A stretch of 64,000 nucleotides of DNA from Collinsella sp. (GCA_019414025.1 DXMU01000020.1:116002-180001); one strand, 5' to 3'. Counted from the first letter of the stretch, positions 36,162 to 44,792 are shown. A program made the numbers and translations. Notes: generated by a model from the sequence alone, not told the origin.

Positions 36162-36336
36162 GAGGCCGCTCGCCGCCATGCTCGTCCTCCTCTCCGCAGC
36201 GCTCGTCCTGGGCGGGAATGCCCTGCTCGACGCCGGCTGGGAGTCGGCGCTGCGCTCGATCGCCGACCGCGTGCTGCCCAACCCTGAGATCGCCATGTGG
36301 GCGCCCGCGGCTGCGCGCAGGGCTCTGGACCGCTGA
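36154..36336 (+). CDS. 60-residue membrane/secreted peptide of unknown function
   Basis: The product starts with a basic MRRRP and a hydrophobic stretch (LAAMLVLLSAALVLGGNALL), followed by a short amphipathic tail ending WAPAAARRALDR. It overlaps the end of the LanG permease by eight bases, so it is probably translated by coupling. The position, between the transporter and its two-component system, suggests an accessory immunity or sensor peptide. No family was recognised. The frame's third-codon GC bias fits real coding. Confidence 0.6.
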   Translation: MRRRPLAAMLVLLSAALVLGGNALLDAGWESALRSIADRVLPNPEIAMWAPAAARRALDR

Positions 36337-36381
36337 GCGCGGCGCTAGTACAATTCCGACGAGAGTTTCAGGAGGTCGAAC

Positions 36382-37044
36382 ATGGCGAGGATACTGGCGG
36401 TGGATGATGAACGGGCGATCCTCGACGCGCTCGCGCGCGTCCTCGGCCGCGACGGCCATGAGGTCGTCAAGGCAGCGGACCCGACGGCGGTCCCGGGGAT
36501 GGACCTCTCGCGCTTCGACCTCGTGCTCTGCGACGTCATGATGCCGGGGCTCGACGGCTTCGAGCTCGTGCGGCAGATCCGCCCGGACTTCGACGGGCCC
36601 ATCATCTTCCTGACCGCTCGCGTGGCCGAGGAGGACGCCGTGGCCGGCTACGGCCTGGGCGCCGACGACTACGTCCGCAAGCCCTTCGGGGCCGCGGAGC
36701 TGCGCGCCAAGGTCGCGGCCCATCTACGCCGTGAGCGCCGGCCGCGCTCGCACGCCCTCTCCTTCGGGGAGGTGCGGATCGACCTCGGGGCGCGCGAGGT
36801 CGCCGTGGGCGGCGAGGCCGTGCCGCTCACGCCCACCGAGTACGCCATCTGTGAGTACCTCGCTCGTCACCCCGGGCAGGTCATGAGCCGCGCGCAGATA
36901 CGCGAGGCGGTGCTCGGCTGGGAGAGCGACGCCGACGACGCGGCCATATCCATGCAGGTCAGCCGCGCCCGGAGGAAACTCTCCGAGGCCGGCGCCGATC
37001 CGATCGCGACCGTCTGGGGGATGGGGTACAAGTGGCAGCTCTGA
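36382..37044 (+). CDS. OmpR-family response regulator
   Basis: The 220-residue protein has a receiver domain with the acidic pair Asp8-Asp9, phospho-acceptor Asp51 (LCDVMMPGLDG) and Lys100 (YVRKPFG), then an OmpR winged helix ending AISMQVSRARRKL. A strong CAGGAGG site precedes the ATG. The kinase gene overlaps its 3' end. It probably controls the adjacent transporter in response to a peptide antibiotic, as BceR- and NsrR-like regulators do. Confidence 0.92.
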   Translation: MARILAVDDERAILDALARVLGRDGHEVVKAADPTAVPGMDLSRFDLVLCDVMMPGLDGFELVRQIRPDFDGPIIFLTARVAEEDAVAGYGLGADDYVRKPFGAAELRAKVAAHLRRERRPRSHALSFGEVRIDLGAREVAVGGEAVPLTPTEYAICEYLARHPGQVMSRAQIREAVLGWESDADDAAISMQVSRARRKLSEAGADPIATVWGMGYKWQL

Positions 37045-38468
37045 GGACCGGGGCGCGAGGTCGCGGGGGCATGCCGCTCTCCTTCGTCATCGCGCGCTAC
37101 TTCGCCTACGCGTTCGCGGCGGTCGCCACGGCGTGGCTCGCCTCGTTCATGGTGCTCTCCGTGGCGATCAACGCGGGCTTCGTCTATGAGGCAAGCTGGG
37201 GGCCGGCCAATGCGCGCGAGGTCGCGGAGGGCCTGGCACGCGACGGCGTCTGCGGGCAGCAGGACGTGCCGACGGCGTACCGCTACCTCATCCTGAACAA
37301 GGACGGATACGTGCTGATGACAGACCTCGAGGGCACGCGGCTCGAGGACGCGACGGAAATGGCCCGTGCGGCACTCGCCGCTGATCCGGGCACAGTGGAG
37401 ATCGAGGGCGGGGGTTCGGGCCTCACCTACGCCGCGTTCCCGCTCAAGGGCGGCGGGGCCTGCGCGCTCGTCAGCGAGTACCTGCCGCAGTGGGTCTCGC
37501 GCGATCTCGCGGGCCTGCTTCCCAACCCGCAGAGCCTCATGCTCGTCGGCGCCGCTGCGGGAAGCGCGCTCGCGCTCGCGCTCGTGGCGCGCCGCGCGAG
37601 CCGCGTGATCTCGCGCAAGATGGCGCCGCTCGCGGAGGCGGCGGGGCGCGTCGGCGCTGGGGAGCTTGACTTCGCGGTCGGCAGCACCAACGTGCGCGAG
37701 GTGAACGACGTCCTCGCAGCGATGGACGCCATGCGGGCCTCCCTCGCCGAGTCGCTCGAGGCCCGCTGGGCCGCGGAGCGGGGGCAGCGCGAGCAGGTGG
37801 CGTCGCTCGCCCACGACCTCAAGACGCCGCTCACCGTGCTGCGCGCCAACGCCGACTTCGTGGCGGAGGAGCTGGAAGACGAGAAAGACGCCGACCTCGC
37901 GGCCGCCGCGCGCGACATAGCCGGCAGTGTCGAAAGGCTCGACGGCTACGTGCGCCTGCTCATCGAGGCCTCGCGCGGGTCCGGCGGGGCGGAGAGGGCC
38001 CCCATGCGGCCGGCCGAGCTCTGCGAGCAGGTCCTCGCCGAGGCCGCCCAGATCGCCCGGGCGCGAGGCGTGACGCTCGACGCAGCCACGGGCCCCGCTG
38101 TCGCGGGCGCGCCCGAGGCCCCACTCGACCGAACCACCCTGGCGCGAGCCGCCGCGAACCTCGTGGCCAACGCCGCCGAGCACGCGCGCTCGCGCGTGGT
38201 GGTCTCCTGCGACGTCGCTGGTGGATACCTCGTCATCGAGGTCGCCGATGACGGACCGGGCTTTTCTCCCGCCGCCCTCGAACGCGGCTGCGAGCGCCTC
38301 TTCACAGACGACTCCTCTCGCTCCTCGCGCGACGGAGGCCGCCATTACGGGCTCGGCCTCCACGTCGCCTCCGAGGCCGCGAGCGCCCACGGGGGCTCCG
38401 TCTCGCTCGCCAACAGCCCCTCGGGCGGCGCGGTGGCCACCATCGCGGTCCCCCTGTGCGGGGCCTGA
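37032..38468 (+). CDS. sensor histidine kinase
   Basis: The 478-residue kinase has an N-terminal transmembrane helix (about 17-45), an extracytoplasmic domain of about 110 residues, a second helix near 168-187, a HAMP-like segment, the H-box SLAHDLKTPLTVL with His261, and an HATPase domain with NLVANAAEH, DDGPGFS and GRHYGLGLHV. The start is taken as GTG 37032, overlapping the regulator gene; ATG 37071 is an alternative. The sizeable extracytoplasmic domain separates it from the short-loop Bce-type kinases. Confidence 0.9.
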   Translation: MAALRTGARGRGGMPLSFVIARYFAYAFAAVATAWLASFMVLSVAINAGFVYEASWGPANAREVAEGLARDGVCGQQDVPTAYRYLILNKDGYVLMTDLEGTRLEDATEMARAALAADPGTVEIEGGGSGLTYAAFPLKGGGACALVSEYLPQWVSRDLAGLLPNPQSLMLVGAAAGSALALALVARRASRVISRKMAPLAEAAGRVGAGELDFAVGSTNVREVNDVLAAMDAMRASLAESLEARWAAERGQREQVASLAHDLKTPLTVLRANADFVAEELEDEKDADLAAAARDIAGSVERLDGYVRLLIEASRGSGGAERAPMRPAELCEQVLAEAAQIARARGVTLDAATGPAVAGAPEAPLDRTTLARAAANLVANAAEHARSRVVVSCDVAGGYLVIEVADDGPGFSPAALERGCERLFTDDSSRSSRDGGRHYGLGLHVASEAASAHGGSVSLANSPSGGAVATIAVPLCGA

Positions 38469-38480
38469 CGAATCAGGCCC

Positions 38481-38675
38481 TCACACTGGCATACCTCGCA
38501 ACCAAACGCTTCCCGGATAATTCATGAGGCCGTACTCGTATTCGAGCCTGCCTATCTCTGCGGCAAGCGCCTCCGTCATGTAGAAGGTTTTCGTGCGGCC
38601 CGTCGACTTCGCCAGGCGGTCGTACCTGTTCGCGAGGTCCTCGGGGGTTCTCAGGGCTGCGGTGGCGGTTGCCAT
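38481..38675 (-). CDS. orphan ribbon-helix-helix (RelB-like) antitoxin, short form
   Basis: The 64-residue product has the N-terminal half of RelB-type antitoxins (ANRYDRLAKSTGRTKTFYMTEALAAEIGRLEYEYGL), a ribbon-helix-helix fold for operator binding. The usual C-terminal toxin-neutralising tail is replaced by MNYPGSVWLRGMPV, and no toxin gene follows: the next gene is the convergent kinase, whose stop is 12 bases away. It looks like the surviving front of a toxin-antitoxin pair. A GGGAGG site precedes the ATG and a perfect palindrome lies 20 bases upstream. Confidence 0.7.
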   Translation of the reverse strand: MATATAALRTPEDLANRYDRLAKSTGRTKTFYMTEALAAEIGRLEYEYGLMNYPGSVWLRGMPV

Positions 38676-38695
38676 GATGCACCTCCCGGTTAGAT

Positions 38696-38711
38696 GTAAT
38701 ACGTGTATTAC
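38696..38711 (-). promoter_or_regulatory. palindromic operator of the RelB-like gene
   Basis: GTAATAC-GT-GTATTAC is a perfect 7-bp-arm palindrome placed 20 bases upstream of the antitoxin ATG. Ribbon-helix-helix antitoxins repress their own promoters at such sites. Its AT-rich halves could also serve as the -10 region. Confidence 0.65.
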
Positions 38712-39226
38712 TTTCTATCACATCACCCGAACCCCGCACCGGCGTACGGTCGTATCTGCTTTTTTACCTTACATTTTGTCAACCGGCCCATGCTCGGCTT
38801 GTTCAGCCGGATTAAATCAACTGTTAAATCAATCCAGGCCTGTAGGGGGCGGTGGAAATCTTTCGAGGACTGGGGGCGCCGTCCCTGGGTCGGCTCCTCG
38901 ATGGCCGCGGCTGAATTCCCCTGCCATCGGCTGCGTGGGTTCCGGCACGGGGCTCTGGCGCTGCTCGAACTGGGCGCAAGACTCGGCTGTTGGTCGTACC
39001 GGACGGCATACGTTTTGAGACCGGCAAGCTGATGCCGGCTCGAGGGCAGCGGCCCGGTGCACCGGGCCGATCGATAGCGGTCTCAGGTTCACAGCGCAGC
39101 TTCTCAGGGCTCGCATATATAGGAAGACTTGATTGGCAATCGATTTTAATGAAGTCGGCAGCGCATGTCAGAGTTTTCAACAAATTTAACATGCCACCCT
39201 TTATATCCGCACGCGCGTAATTCAAC
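38712..39226. other. gene-free interval
   Basis: No convincing gene was found in these 515 bases. Several short frames exist on both strands but lack family motifs and good ribosome-binding sites. Composition changes from GC-rich on the left to AT-rich on the right, so this looks like a junction between segments of different origin. A small GC-rich palindrome (CGGCCCGGTGCACCGGGCCG) lies near 39048-39067. Confidence 0.5.
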
Positions 39227-39853
39227 TCATAAGGACCGACTATCCCTTACCTGTGACACAATCTCAAACGCACAGAACAGAATCATCAGTCCAATCATCG
39301 CATAAGAGGCAGCCGAACCTTCAAGCACTATTCCACAAAGAACAATCTCCGCGCCGCCAATAAGAACTGTTATCAGGCGCTCTGCCTTTTTGCTCTCGCC
39401 GCTCGCATAAAAAGGCGGCAAAGCGCACAAGATCACATATAGCCCGGGAAGGGAATACAGGATCGATAGTCCAAGCCCCCCATCAACCGCAGTGTTTTGC
39501 GTAAGAATCAACTGAACCCAAACGGCAATTATCAGTGAGCAGGTTGTCGATAAAAGAAGACTGGAAATATAGCACGCAACAAAGTCCCGTCGCATTCGAA
39601 CAGAGAAATCCGCGAACTCTCTTCGCCGCGTGGAAACAATAAGGTACACAGAAATTGCAATAGAACCGATCAGAGAAAACAGCGGAACAACCAGCAATTC
39701 AAGCTTATTACCCCATCGATCAACAACACCCCCACTCCAATGAGCGGGAATTGTATCAGGGAGGACTGACCAAGCCGCCCATAGAATCAGAAATGGAAGA
39801 ATAGAGAGGATGAAAGATGATAACACTGCAGTAATTTTTTTTGAGGCTCTCAT
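39227..39853 (-). CDS. DUF1648 membrane protein
   Basis: The 208-residue protein has an N-terminal helix followed by LPDTIPAHWSGGVVDRWGNK, the DUF1648 signature, and then four or five more hydrophobic helices. Such proteins are related to the SdpI immunity protein, in which this domain lies outside or at the membrane face, and some protect against toxic peptides; that role is not shown here. ATG 39853 follows AAGGAG at a rather long distance; GTG 39880 is an alternative. The gene is visibly AT-richer than the transporter block. Confidence 0.75.
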   Translation of the reverse strand: MRASKKITAVLSSFILSILPFLILWAAWSVLPDTIPAHWSGGVVDRWGNKLELLVVPLFSLIGSIAISVYLIVSTRRREFADFSVRMRRDFVACYISSLLLSTTCSLIIAVWVQLILTQNTAVDGGLGLSILYSLPGLYVILCALPPFYASGESKKAERLITVLIGGAEIVLCGIVLEGSAASYAMIGLMILFCAFEIVSQVRDSRSL

Positions 39854-39954
39854 CGATTCCGCATCTCCTTGCGCGCCCACATTCCACTCCGCCTTAAATC
39901 AAGTATACGTTTTGGAACGGGATGTCACTCCGAACGCCTTACCCTCTTAGTGTG

Positions 39955-39971
39955 AATGCCGCTGCGGCATT
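39955..39971 (+). promoter_or_regulatory. hairpin upstream of pilin-like gene 1
   Basis: AATGCCG-ctg-CGGCATT is a 7-bp perfect stem, 71 bases before the ATG at 40042. TTGACT follows directly and may be a -35 box. Equivalent GCCG..CGGC hairpins stand upstream of the other two pilin-like genes. Confidence 0.6.
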
Positions 39972-40041
39972 GTTGACTCATCCTTAGTAATCGCGTCTAT
40001 CCTCTGCAGCATCAGCCAAAGCAATCCGAGAGGAGCCGTAC

Positions 40042-41007
40042 ATGCATGCAGCGGAAATTCCTTTCGGGGGGGGGCTATCTCCCAGATTTACCCGCCGCCC
40101 GAAGGGGCAGTCGACAGTCGAGTACGTACTGATCATCGCGATCATCGTCCTGGTGGTGCTGATCGCGGGACCGTGGGTCTCGTCGGCGATCACAAACCAG
40201 TTCAACACGGTGGCGGGGACGATCGGCAACGGAATCTCAAAGGGGAGCTGGGAGTCGGGCGGCACGGGCGGCGGCAACGGGTCGTTGACCGACGCCGACA
40301 TCGTGGACCCCGTTCACGGGATAGCGTTCGCCGTGTACTCGGAGGACGACCACAGCCTCATGTTCTACAAGCGCCGCGGGGTCCCCAGAGTCGGTGACAT
40401 GCTCAACAGCCGCCGCGTGACGGCGGTGTATACGGGGTTCGAAAATGGATACGCCACCGCGACCGTGGGAAACGACGGCAAGACGACTGCCCCCTGGTGG
40501 CCTAACAGAAATATTATCGTGGCCGTAAAGGCCATTGACGATGGCATAGAAATCCACTCGTTGACATTTTGCTTTCAGTACATGGAGAACTGCAAGAGCT
40601 TTGATCTGGCAAAGTTCGACATGTCGAACTGCACAAATCTGCAGCACGCATTCGCGTATTGCGGCAATGCGACTTCCTTCAGTATTTCAAGCTGGGATAC
40701 GTCCTCGGTCGTCGAATTCGACTCGGCGCTCAAAAACCTTTACAAGGTCGAGGAGATTGACATCTCCGGATGGTCGACGCGGAAAGCCGGCGATTTACGT
40801 CTCCTTTTTTCCACCGACAGTTCGCTGAAAAGCGTGAAATTTGGACCAGGGTGGAAGACCTCAGATGTTATGGATATGCTCGGCATGTTTAGCTATTGCA
40901 AAAATCTAAACCTCGACTGTTCCGATTGGAATGTCCCAACCTATGCCAATCATAGTGACTTCAATCACTGCGCCCCCGGCGTTATCCTCCCGAAGGCGTG
41001 GCAGTAG
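40042..41007 (+). CDS. pilin-like N-terminus fused to BspA/DUF285-type repeat domain (pilin-like gene 1)
   Basis: The 321-residue product starts with a 22-residue basic leader ending in Gly, then QSTVEY and a long hydrophobic helix. That is the Flp/Tad (type IVb) prepilin layout with Glu at +5 and Tyr at +6. A Gly/Ser spacer leads to a BspA-like region: VYTGFENGYAT, then leucine-rich DUF285 units such as FDMSNCTNLQHAF and ISGWSTRKAGDL. Family members are surface proteins. A run of nine G lies eight codons after the ATG. GAGGAG precedes the start. A pilus-borne adhesin is the likeliest role (inference); no Tad secretion genes are in the window. Confidence 0.8.
   Translation: MHAAEIPFGGGLSPRFTRRPKGQSTVEYVLIIAIIVLVVLIAGPWVSSAITNQFNTVAGTIGNGISKGSWESGGTGGGNGSLTDADIVDPVHGIAFAVYSEDDHSLMFYKRRGVPRVGDMLNSRRVTAVYTGFENGYATATVGNDGKTTAPWWPNRNIIVAVKAIDDGIEIHSLTFCFQYMENCKSFDLAKFDMSNCTNLQHAFAYCGNATSFSISSWDTSSVVEFDSALKNLYKVEEIDISGWSTRKAGDLRLLFSTDSSLKSVKFGPGWKTSDVMDMLGMFSYCKNLNLDCSDWNVPTYANHSDFNHCAPGVILPKAWQ
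40066..40074 (+). repeat. G9 tract after the start codon of pilin-like gene 1
   Basis: Nine consecutive G residues occupy codons 9-11. At this length the frame is open with ATG 40042. Loss or gain of one G would put the pilin out of frame, although a second ATG at 40046 opens another frame. Confidence 0.9.
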
Positions 41008-41053
41008 GTCTGAAGAAACAAAACGGCAAGCAGTTTATGTGGCGCGGGCACCC

Positions 41054-41077
41054 GTGCCGCCGTTGCCTCAGCGGCAC
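41054..41077 (+). promoter_or_regulatory. hairpin upstream of pilin-like gene 2
   Basis: GTGCCGC (41054-41060) pairs with GCGGCAC (41071-41077), 75 bases before the ATG at 41153. Its left arm also overlaps an alternative hairpin, GGCGCGGG with CCCGTGCC (41041-41058), so the two folds exclude each other. A TACGCT -10-like box lies 28 bases after the stem. Confidence 0.6.
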
Positions 41078-41152
41078 GTTACGGGCTAGTCGGTTCGATT
41101 TAACGTACGCTCTGCATGCAATATCAATCCCCATGCGAAGGGAGTGTCGCAT

Positions 41153-42155
41153 ATGCATGCAGCGGCAATTAACCTTCGGGGGGTGGGTATCTCCTAGGAA
41201 TACCCGCCTCCGAGGCCAAGGAGCCATCGAGTACGTTCTGGTCATCGCGATTATCGTCCTGGTTGTGATGATAGCCGGCCCTTGGGTCTCGTCGGCAATC
41301 AGGAACCAGTTCAACACGGTGGCGGGAGTATTGGTAAACGGGACAGCAGGTGGGACTTGGGAACCGAGCGGTTCCGGCAGCGGTAACGGCGCGGGTTCCG
41401 CGACCGTCCAGGCGGCGCTCGCCAAGGACGCGAAGGACACGCGAAGGACTGGACCCTCGGTGAGCAGAAGGCAGTTGCCGAGGACATCGCCGCCAAGGGC
41501 GAGGCGTCGCCCGCCTACGCCAAGGCGAAGGCCGCGATGGATGCCGGCACCGAGTTCTCGATGAAGCTCACCGATGGCAAGACGCTGACTTACCGCATTA
41601 TCGGCATCAATCATGATGACCCTGCAGGCGGATCCGGCAAGGCGGGCCTCACGTTCCTCACCACCACGACGGGCATTTGGTCCCCCATGAACGCGATTGA
41701 CACCAACGCCGGCGGTTGGGAGAAGTCTGAACTCCGTCAGAAAATGAACTCCGGCAAGATCTGGAATCTGATGCCCTCCGATTTCCAGTCCAAGGTGAAG
41801 GCCGTCAAAAAGCTATCGAACAATGTCGGGGGCGGTGATGAGAACAAGAACGCCGCCGTGACGGCTACCTCGGACAAGCTGTTCCTGCTCAGCTACTCTG
41901 AGATCGCCCCCCACCTCCTATTGGGCATCCTATCCCTGGACTTCCTCCGAGGGCACCCAGTACGAGGCCTTCAAAGGCAAGGTGACGGAGAACTATAATC
42001 CCAACTCTGCCATTGCCATTGGCAGCGGTTGGTGGGAGCGTTCGGTGTTTCCGAACGCCTCGAAGGGCTTCCTCCATGTCGACAGCAGCGGCAATTCGTC
42101 GGACAGCAACTCCGCGCCGGGCTGGTTTTGCGTCTCCCCCGCCTGGTGCTTCTAG
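41153..42155 (+). pseudogene. pilin-like gene 2 with DUF6273 domain, frame-disrupted
   Basis: The parts in order are a leader (MHAAAINL), a prepilin segment GQGAIEYVLVIAIIVLV, a spacer, a DUF6273-type domain (GKTLTYRIIGINHDD, IWNLMPSDFQ) and an ending WWERS..FVSPAWCF-like. They do not share one frame. The post-start tract is GGGGGGTGGG (ten bases), which is one base longer than in gene 3 and puts ATG 41153 out of frame, while ATG 41157 is in frame. An exact 11-base tandem duplication (41428-41438 and 41439-41449) shifts the frame, and a C6 run near 41908 shifts it again. It may be decayed or a silent/phase-off locus. Confidence 0.75.
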
Positions 42156-42167
42156 CTTGTCTAGCGC

Positions 42168-42200
42168 AAAGCCCGCGTTACCCCGCGCGTGCTTTCTTTT
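42168..42200 (+). terminator. terminator after pilin-like gene 2
   Basis: AAAGC-c-CGCG pairs with CGCG-t-GCTTT (one mismatch), followed by CTTTT. It begins 13 bases past the TAG at 42153-42155 and matches a terminator in the same place after pilin-like gene 3. Confidence 0.7.
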
Positions 42201-42353
42201 GGCGACCGAACGAACGGCTTCAGGTTCATGGTACGGGTAGTCGGATTGAAGAGAAATGGGGTCATACAGCGGCTCTCAGAGCGCCTGCCGCACTCCCCCG
42301 CCATTACCTCTGCTGCGTCCTCGTATAGAGTCCATCCTGCTTGGTGTTTCGAG
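42190..42353. repeat. block of about 160 bp conserved downstream of pilin-like genes 2 and 3 (copy 1)
   Basis: After the terminator, the sequence stays recognisably the same as 46198-46356 (for example ACCGAACGAACGG, CATACAGCGGCTC, TCTGCCGCACTC versus CCTGCCGCACTC, and GTCCTCGTATAGAG). Many differences fall three bases apart in one frame (RTNGF.., IQRL.ERLPHSP), hinting at former coding, but no start or full gene is evident. Function unknown. Confidence 0.7.
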
Positions 42354-42417
42354 TTCGGGGCGTATACGGTGGGTGGATAAGGGATTCACTTCGATGACGG
42401 CGTTGACGGGAGCGACC

Positions 42418-42645
42418 ATGGCGATGCGCGAGATCGCGGTCAAGTTCGATGAGGGCGAAATGGCCTTGATTCAGGGCCATGCGGACGCCACGGGCATGAC
42501 CTTTTCCGAGTTCGTGAGAAGGGCCGCGTTCGAGAAGGCTGAGGACATGACGGACATCGAGGCCTACAACGAGGCTTTGGACGGGGACGGCGGCACTCGC
42601 TACCCGATGGAAGAGGTCGTGCGCATGGCGGCGGAGACCGAGTGA
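42418..42645 (+). CDS. orphan RelB/DUF6290-like antitoxin
   Basis: The 75-residue product has a ribbon-helix-helix start (MREIAVKFDEGEMALIQGHAD then MTFSEFVRRAAFEKAEDM) and an acidic C-terminal region ending PMEEVVRMAAETE, as in RelB-type antitoxins. ATG 42418 follows GGGAG; ATG 42394 and 42424 are alternatives. No RelE-like toxin follows: the next sequence is the 3' end of a convergent gene that overlaps this one by 46 bases. A toxin may have been lost by the rearrangement that brought that gene in. Confidence 0.75.
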   Translation: MAMREIAVKFDEGEMALIQGHADATGMTFSEFVRRAAFEKAEDMTDIEAYNEALDGDGGTRYPMEEVVRMAAETE

Positions 42646-44792
42646 TTATCCTCATGCATCGTCTGCTCGAACTTGACAAGGGCGTCGGATATCTGATTGC
42701 TGGTGGGAAGCGCGAAGCGCTCCCTGCGCGACACGACCTCATCGAACATCGGGACAAGGAACGCCCGGACCTTCGCCTCTTGGAACCGCGATGGGAGCGT
42801 TTCCTCCATCAGCGCCTTGAACTCTTCCGACTTTACGCCGTCTAGGGCGGCAAGCAGCTCGTCCATTTCATGCCCGTCGAGCAGGTACTCGACCGCCATG
42901 CACGACACCATGGCATTGAAGTACCGCCCGAAAGACGCGCTATCGCCCTCGAACAGTATCCCGCCGACTACGCCCGCCGCCGCCGTGCCGACCGTTCCGC
43001 CGACCATGCCGCCCGCGAGGCCGACGATGGTCCCCATGCCGGGCGACACCGCCGTGCCGGCGACGGCACCGACCTTCGCCGCCGCGACACCTGCTGCGGC
43101 GGCGCCGGCGATTCCCCCGGCGATCGAGGTGGCGAGGCATGCCATGTTCTGGGCGTACTGGGCGCCACTTGCCTTGCCCTGGAAGAGCCTGTAGGTCTCG
43201 GGGACCGAGAACACGGCGAGAGTCACCGCTGCCGAGACGGCATTGCCCCTTAGCATCTTCGCAAGCTGCTTGGAGGCGGCCGCCCCGCTGATGGCGGTCT
43301 TGCCCGTGAGGGCGCGCAGGCCGTTGACGATTGTGGCGGACGCCTTGAATCCGAGCTTGCCGACCAACGCCTGGCTGGGCGCCATCAAAGCGTTGGAAAG
43401 CCCCGCTCTGGAGAGCTGCGAGACGACCATATGCTGGGCGAAGGACAGGCCGAACACCTGGACGCCGGCGGCGATGCCAGCCTGGACGGCACCGGTGATG
43501 TCCTTGGTCTCCCTGTACGCCATGAACGTCGTCGCCAGAAACGACAGGCCGAATGCGCAGGAGCATGTGACCGCGCCGGTCGCGGCGTCATAGGCCACCG
43601 ATTCCACCGTTCCCGGCTTGGCGAGGTTCACCGCCTGGTCGTATGTGAGCTTGCCCTTGCGGACGATCTTCTCGGCGTCCCTGGGGTCGCTGACGCCGGG
43701 GACCTTGCCTTGGCTGATCTTCTTCTCAAAACCGCGGAGCACCTGCTGGTACTGGTCTTTCGGGACCTCGAGCTGCATCGGCGTGCGGTCTTCTGTGAGG
43801 TAGCGATACTGGTGGGTGCTCGAATCGAAGCATGCTTCGAGGGACCCTCGCGCCGTCTTGTAGTACTTGGTCTGGATCAGAACGCCGTCGACACTTCGGT
43901 CGGGGCCGTTCTTCGCGTTGTCCCTCCCCAGAATCTCGGCCTGGTGGCCCTGGAGCCTGTCGATGATGCTGTTGGCCTCCTCGGCAAGCTCTCCGTGGCC
44001 CGCGGGGTTGTTGACCGCGGCCCGCTGCTCGACGAAGACCTCCCCGTTGCTGTTGATGGTCGCCGCCGCCGCGGCTGCCGCGGCTTTGACCGCCGTATCG
44101 TCCGCCGCGGCAGGCTCGCTGTCGATGCCGGCGGCGCCGTCATCCTCGAGGCCGCGGAGCGCCTTGCAGCGGGATACGAACTGGCCCCGGCACGCCTCGT
44201 CGACGGTGAGCGCAAGGTTGCCTTCACCGTCGGAGGCGAAGGGGCCGGGCTCGAAGTACGCCCACTCGAAGTAGAAAAGGCGAGACTGCCTCCTTTCCCT
44301 CCCCGGGACGGCGAACGCGTCGGCGTCCGCCTTGATGTAGACGCCCTTTTCGGTCATGGCGATGCCGCTGGGCCTGAGGTCGAACTCGGCGTCGGCCCAG
44401 ACGACGGTCTGCTCCCTCGGTATCGGGAAGGCTGACTTCACCTTGGCTACATTGGCTTCCGTCAACGGGAGCGGAGACTCCTGGAATGAGCCGAGTAGCT
44501 CCTGTGCGCGGGTGGCCTCAATCGCTCTCAGGGCTTCCTGTACCTTGGGCGCGTACTCCGCCTTCTCCGCATCAAGTCTTTCGGCCTCTTTTTCGTCGAG
44601 GGCGGCCTTCACGCCGTCCGCCGCCCCTGCGACCGCCGCGCCAGCCGTTGTCGCCGCGTCCACGATTGCAGCACCTGCCGCTACCGCCACACCAGATGCT
44701 CCCTCGGCAATCCTGGCCGTCACCTCGCCGGCAGTCTTAGTGGCCCCCTGAATCTCCTGCAGCGGGTCGAAGCCTTTGTCGAATATGCTCAT
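42600..44792 (-). CDS. 730-residue protein of unknown function with glycine-zipper membrane region
   Basis: The N-terminus (residues 20-70) is Ala/Gly-rich. Residues about 125-215 look like a beta-rich domain (GIAMTEKGVYIKADADAF). Residues about 270-345 contain AEILGRDNAKNGPDRSVDG followed by IQTKYY. The P-D..Q-x-K arrangement (Asp298, Gln307, Lys309) recalls the PD-(D/E)XK nuclease core, but this is a weak guess. Residues 400-460 and 505-615 are hydrophobic, the latter a glycine zipper. The last residues are antisense to the antitoxin gene. It may be a membrane-acting effector. I do not recognise a named family. Confidence 0.6.
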   Translation of the reverse strand: MSIFDKGFDPLQEIQGATKTAGEVTARIAEGASGVAVAAGAAIVDAATTAGAAVAGAADGVKAALDEKEAERLDAEKAEYAPKVQEALRAIEATRAQELLGSFQESPLPLTEANVAKVKSAFPIPREQTVVWADAEFDLRPSGIAMTEKGVYIKADADAFAVPGRERRQSRLFYFEWAYFEPGPFASDGEGNLALTVDEACRGQFVSRCKALRGLEDDGAAGIDSEPAAADDTAVKAAAAAAAATINSNGEVFVEQRAAVNNPAGHGELAEEANSIIDRLQGHQAEILGRDNAKNGPDRSVDGVLIQTKYYKTARGSLEACFDSSTHQYRYLTEDRTPMQLEVPKDQYQQVLRGFEKKISQGKVPGVSDPRDAEKIVRKGKLTYDQAVNLAKPGTVESVAYDAATGAVTCSCAFGLSFLATTFMAYRETKDITGAVQAGIAAGVQVFGLSFAQHMVVSQLSRAGLSNALMAPSQALVGKLGFKASATIVNGLRALTGKTAISGAAASKQLAKMLRGNAVSAAVTLAVFSVPETYRLFQGKASGAQYAQNMACLATSIAGGIAGAAAAGVAAAKVGAVAGTAVSPGMGTIVGLAGGMVGGTVGTAAAGVVGGILFEGDSASFGRYFNAMVSCMAVEYLLDGHEMDELLAALDGVKSEEFKALMEETLPSRFQEAKVRAFLVPMFDEVVSRRERFALPTSNQISDALVKFEQTMHEDNHSVSAAMRTTSSIG

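Noticed and set aside
38593..39220. Several 60-140-residue frames in the gap after the antitoxin
   Set aside because: None has family motifs, plausible ribosome-binding sites or consistent codon use; the interval is recorded as gene-free.
42018..42155. Full diversity-generating retroelement
   Set aside because: No reverse transcriptase or adenine-rich template repeat was seen in the window. Codon differences between genes 2 and 3 are not limited to positions expected from adenine mutagenesis.
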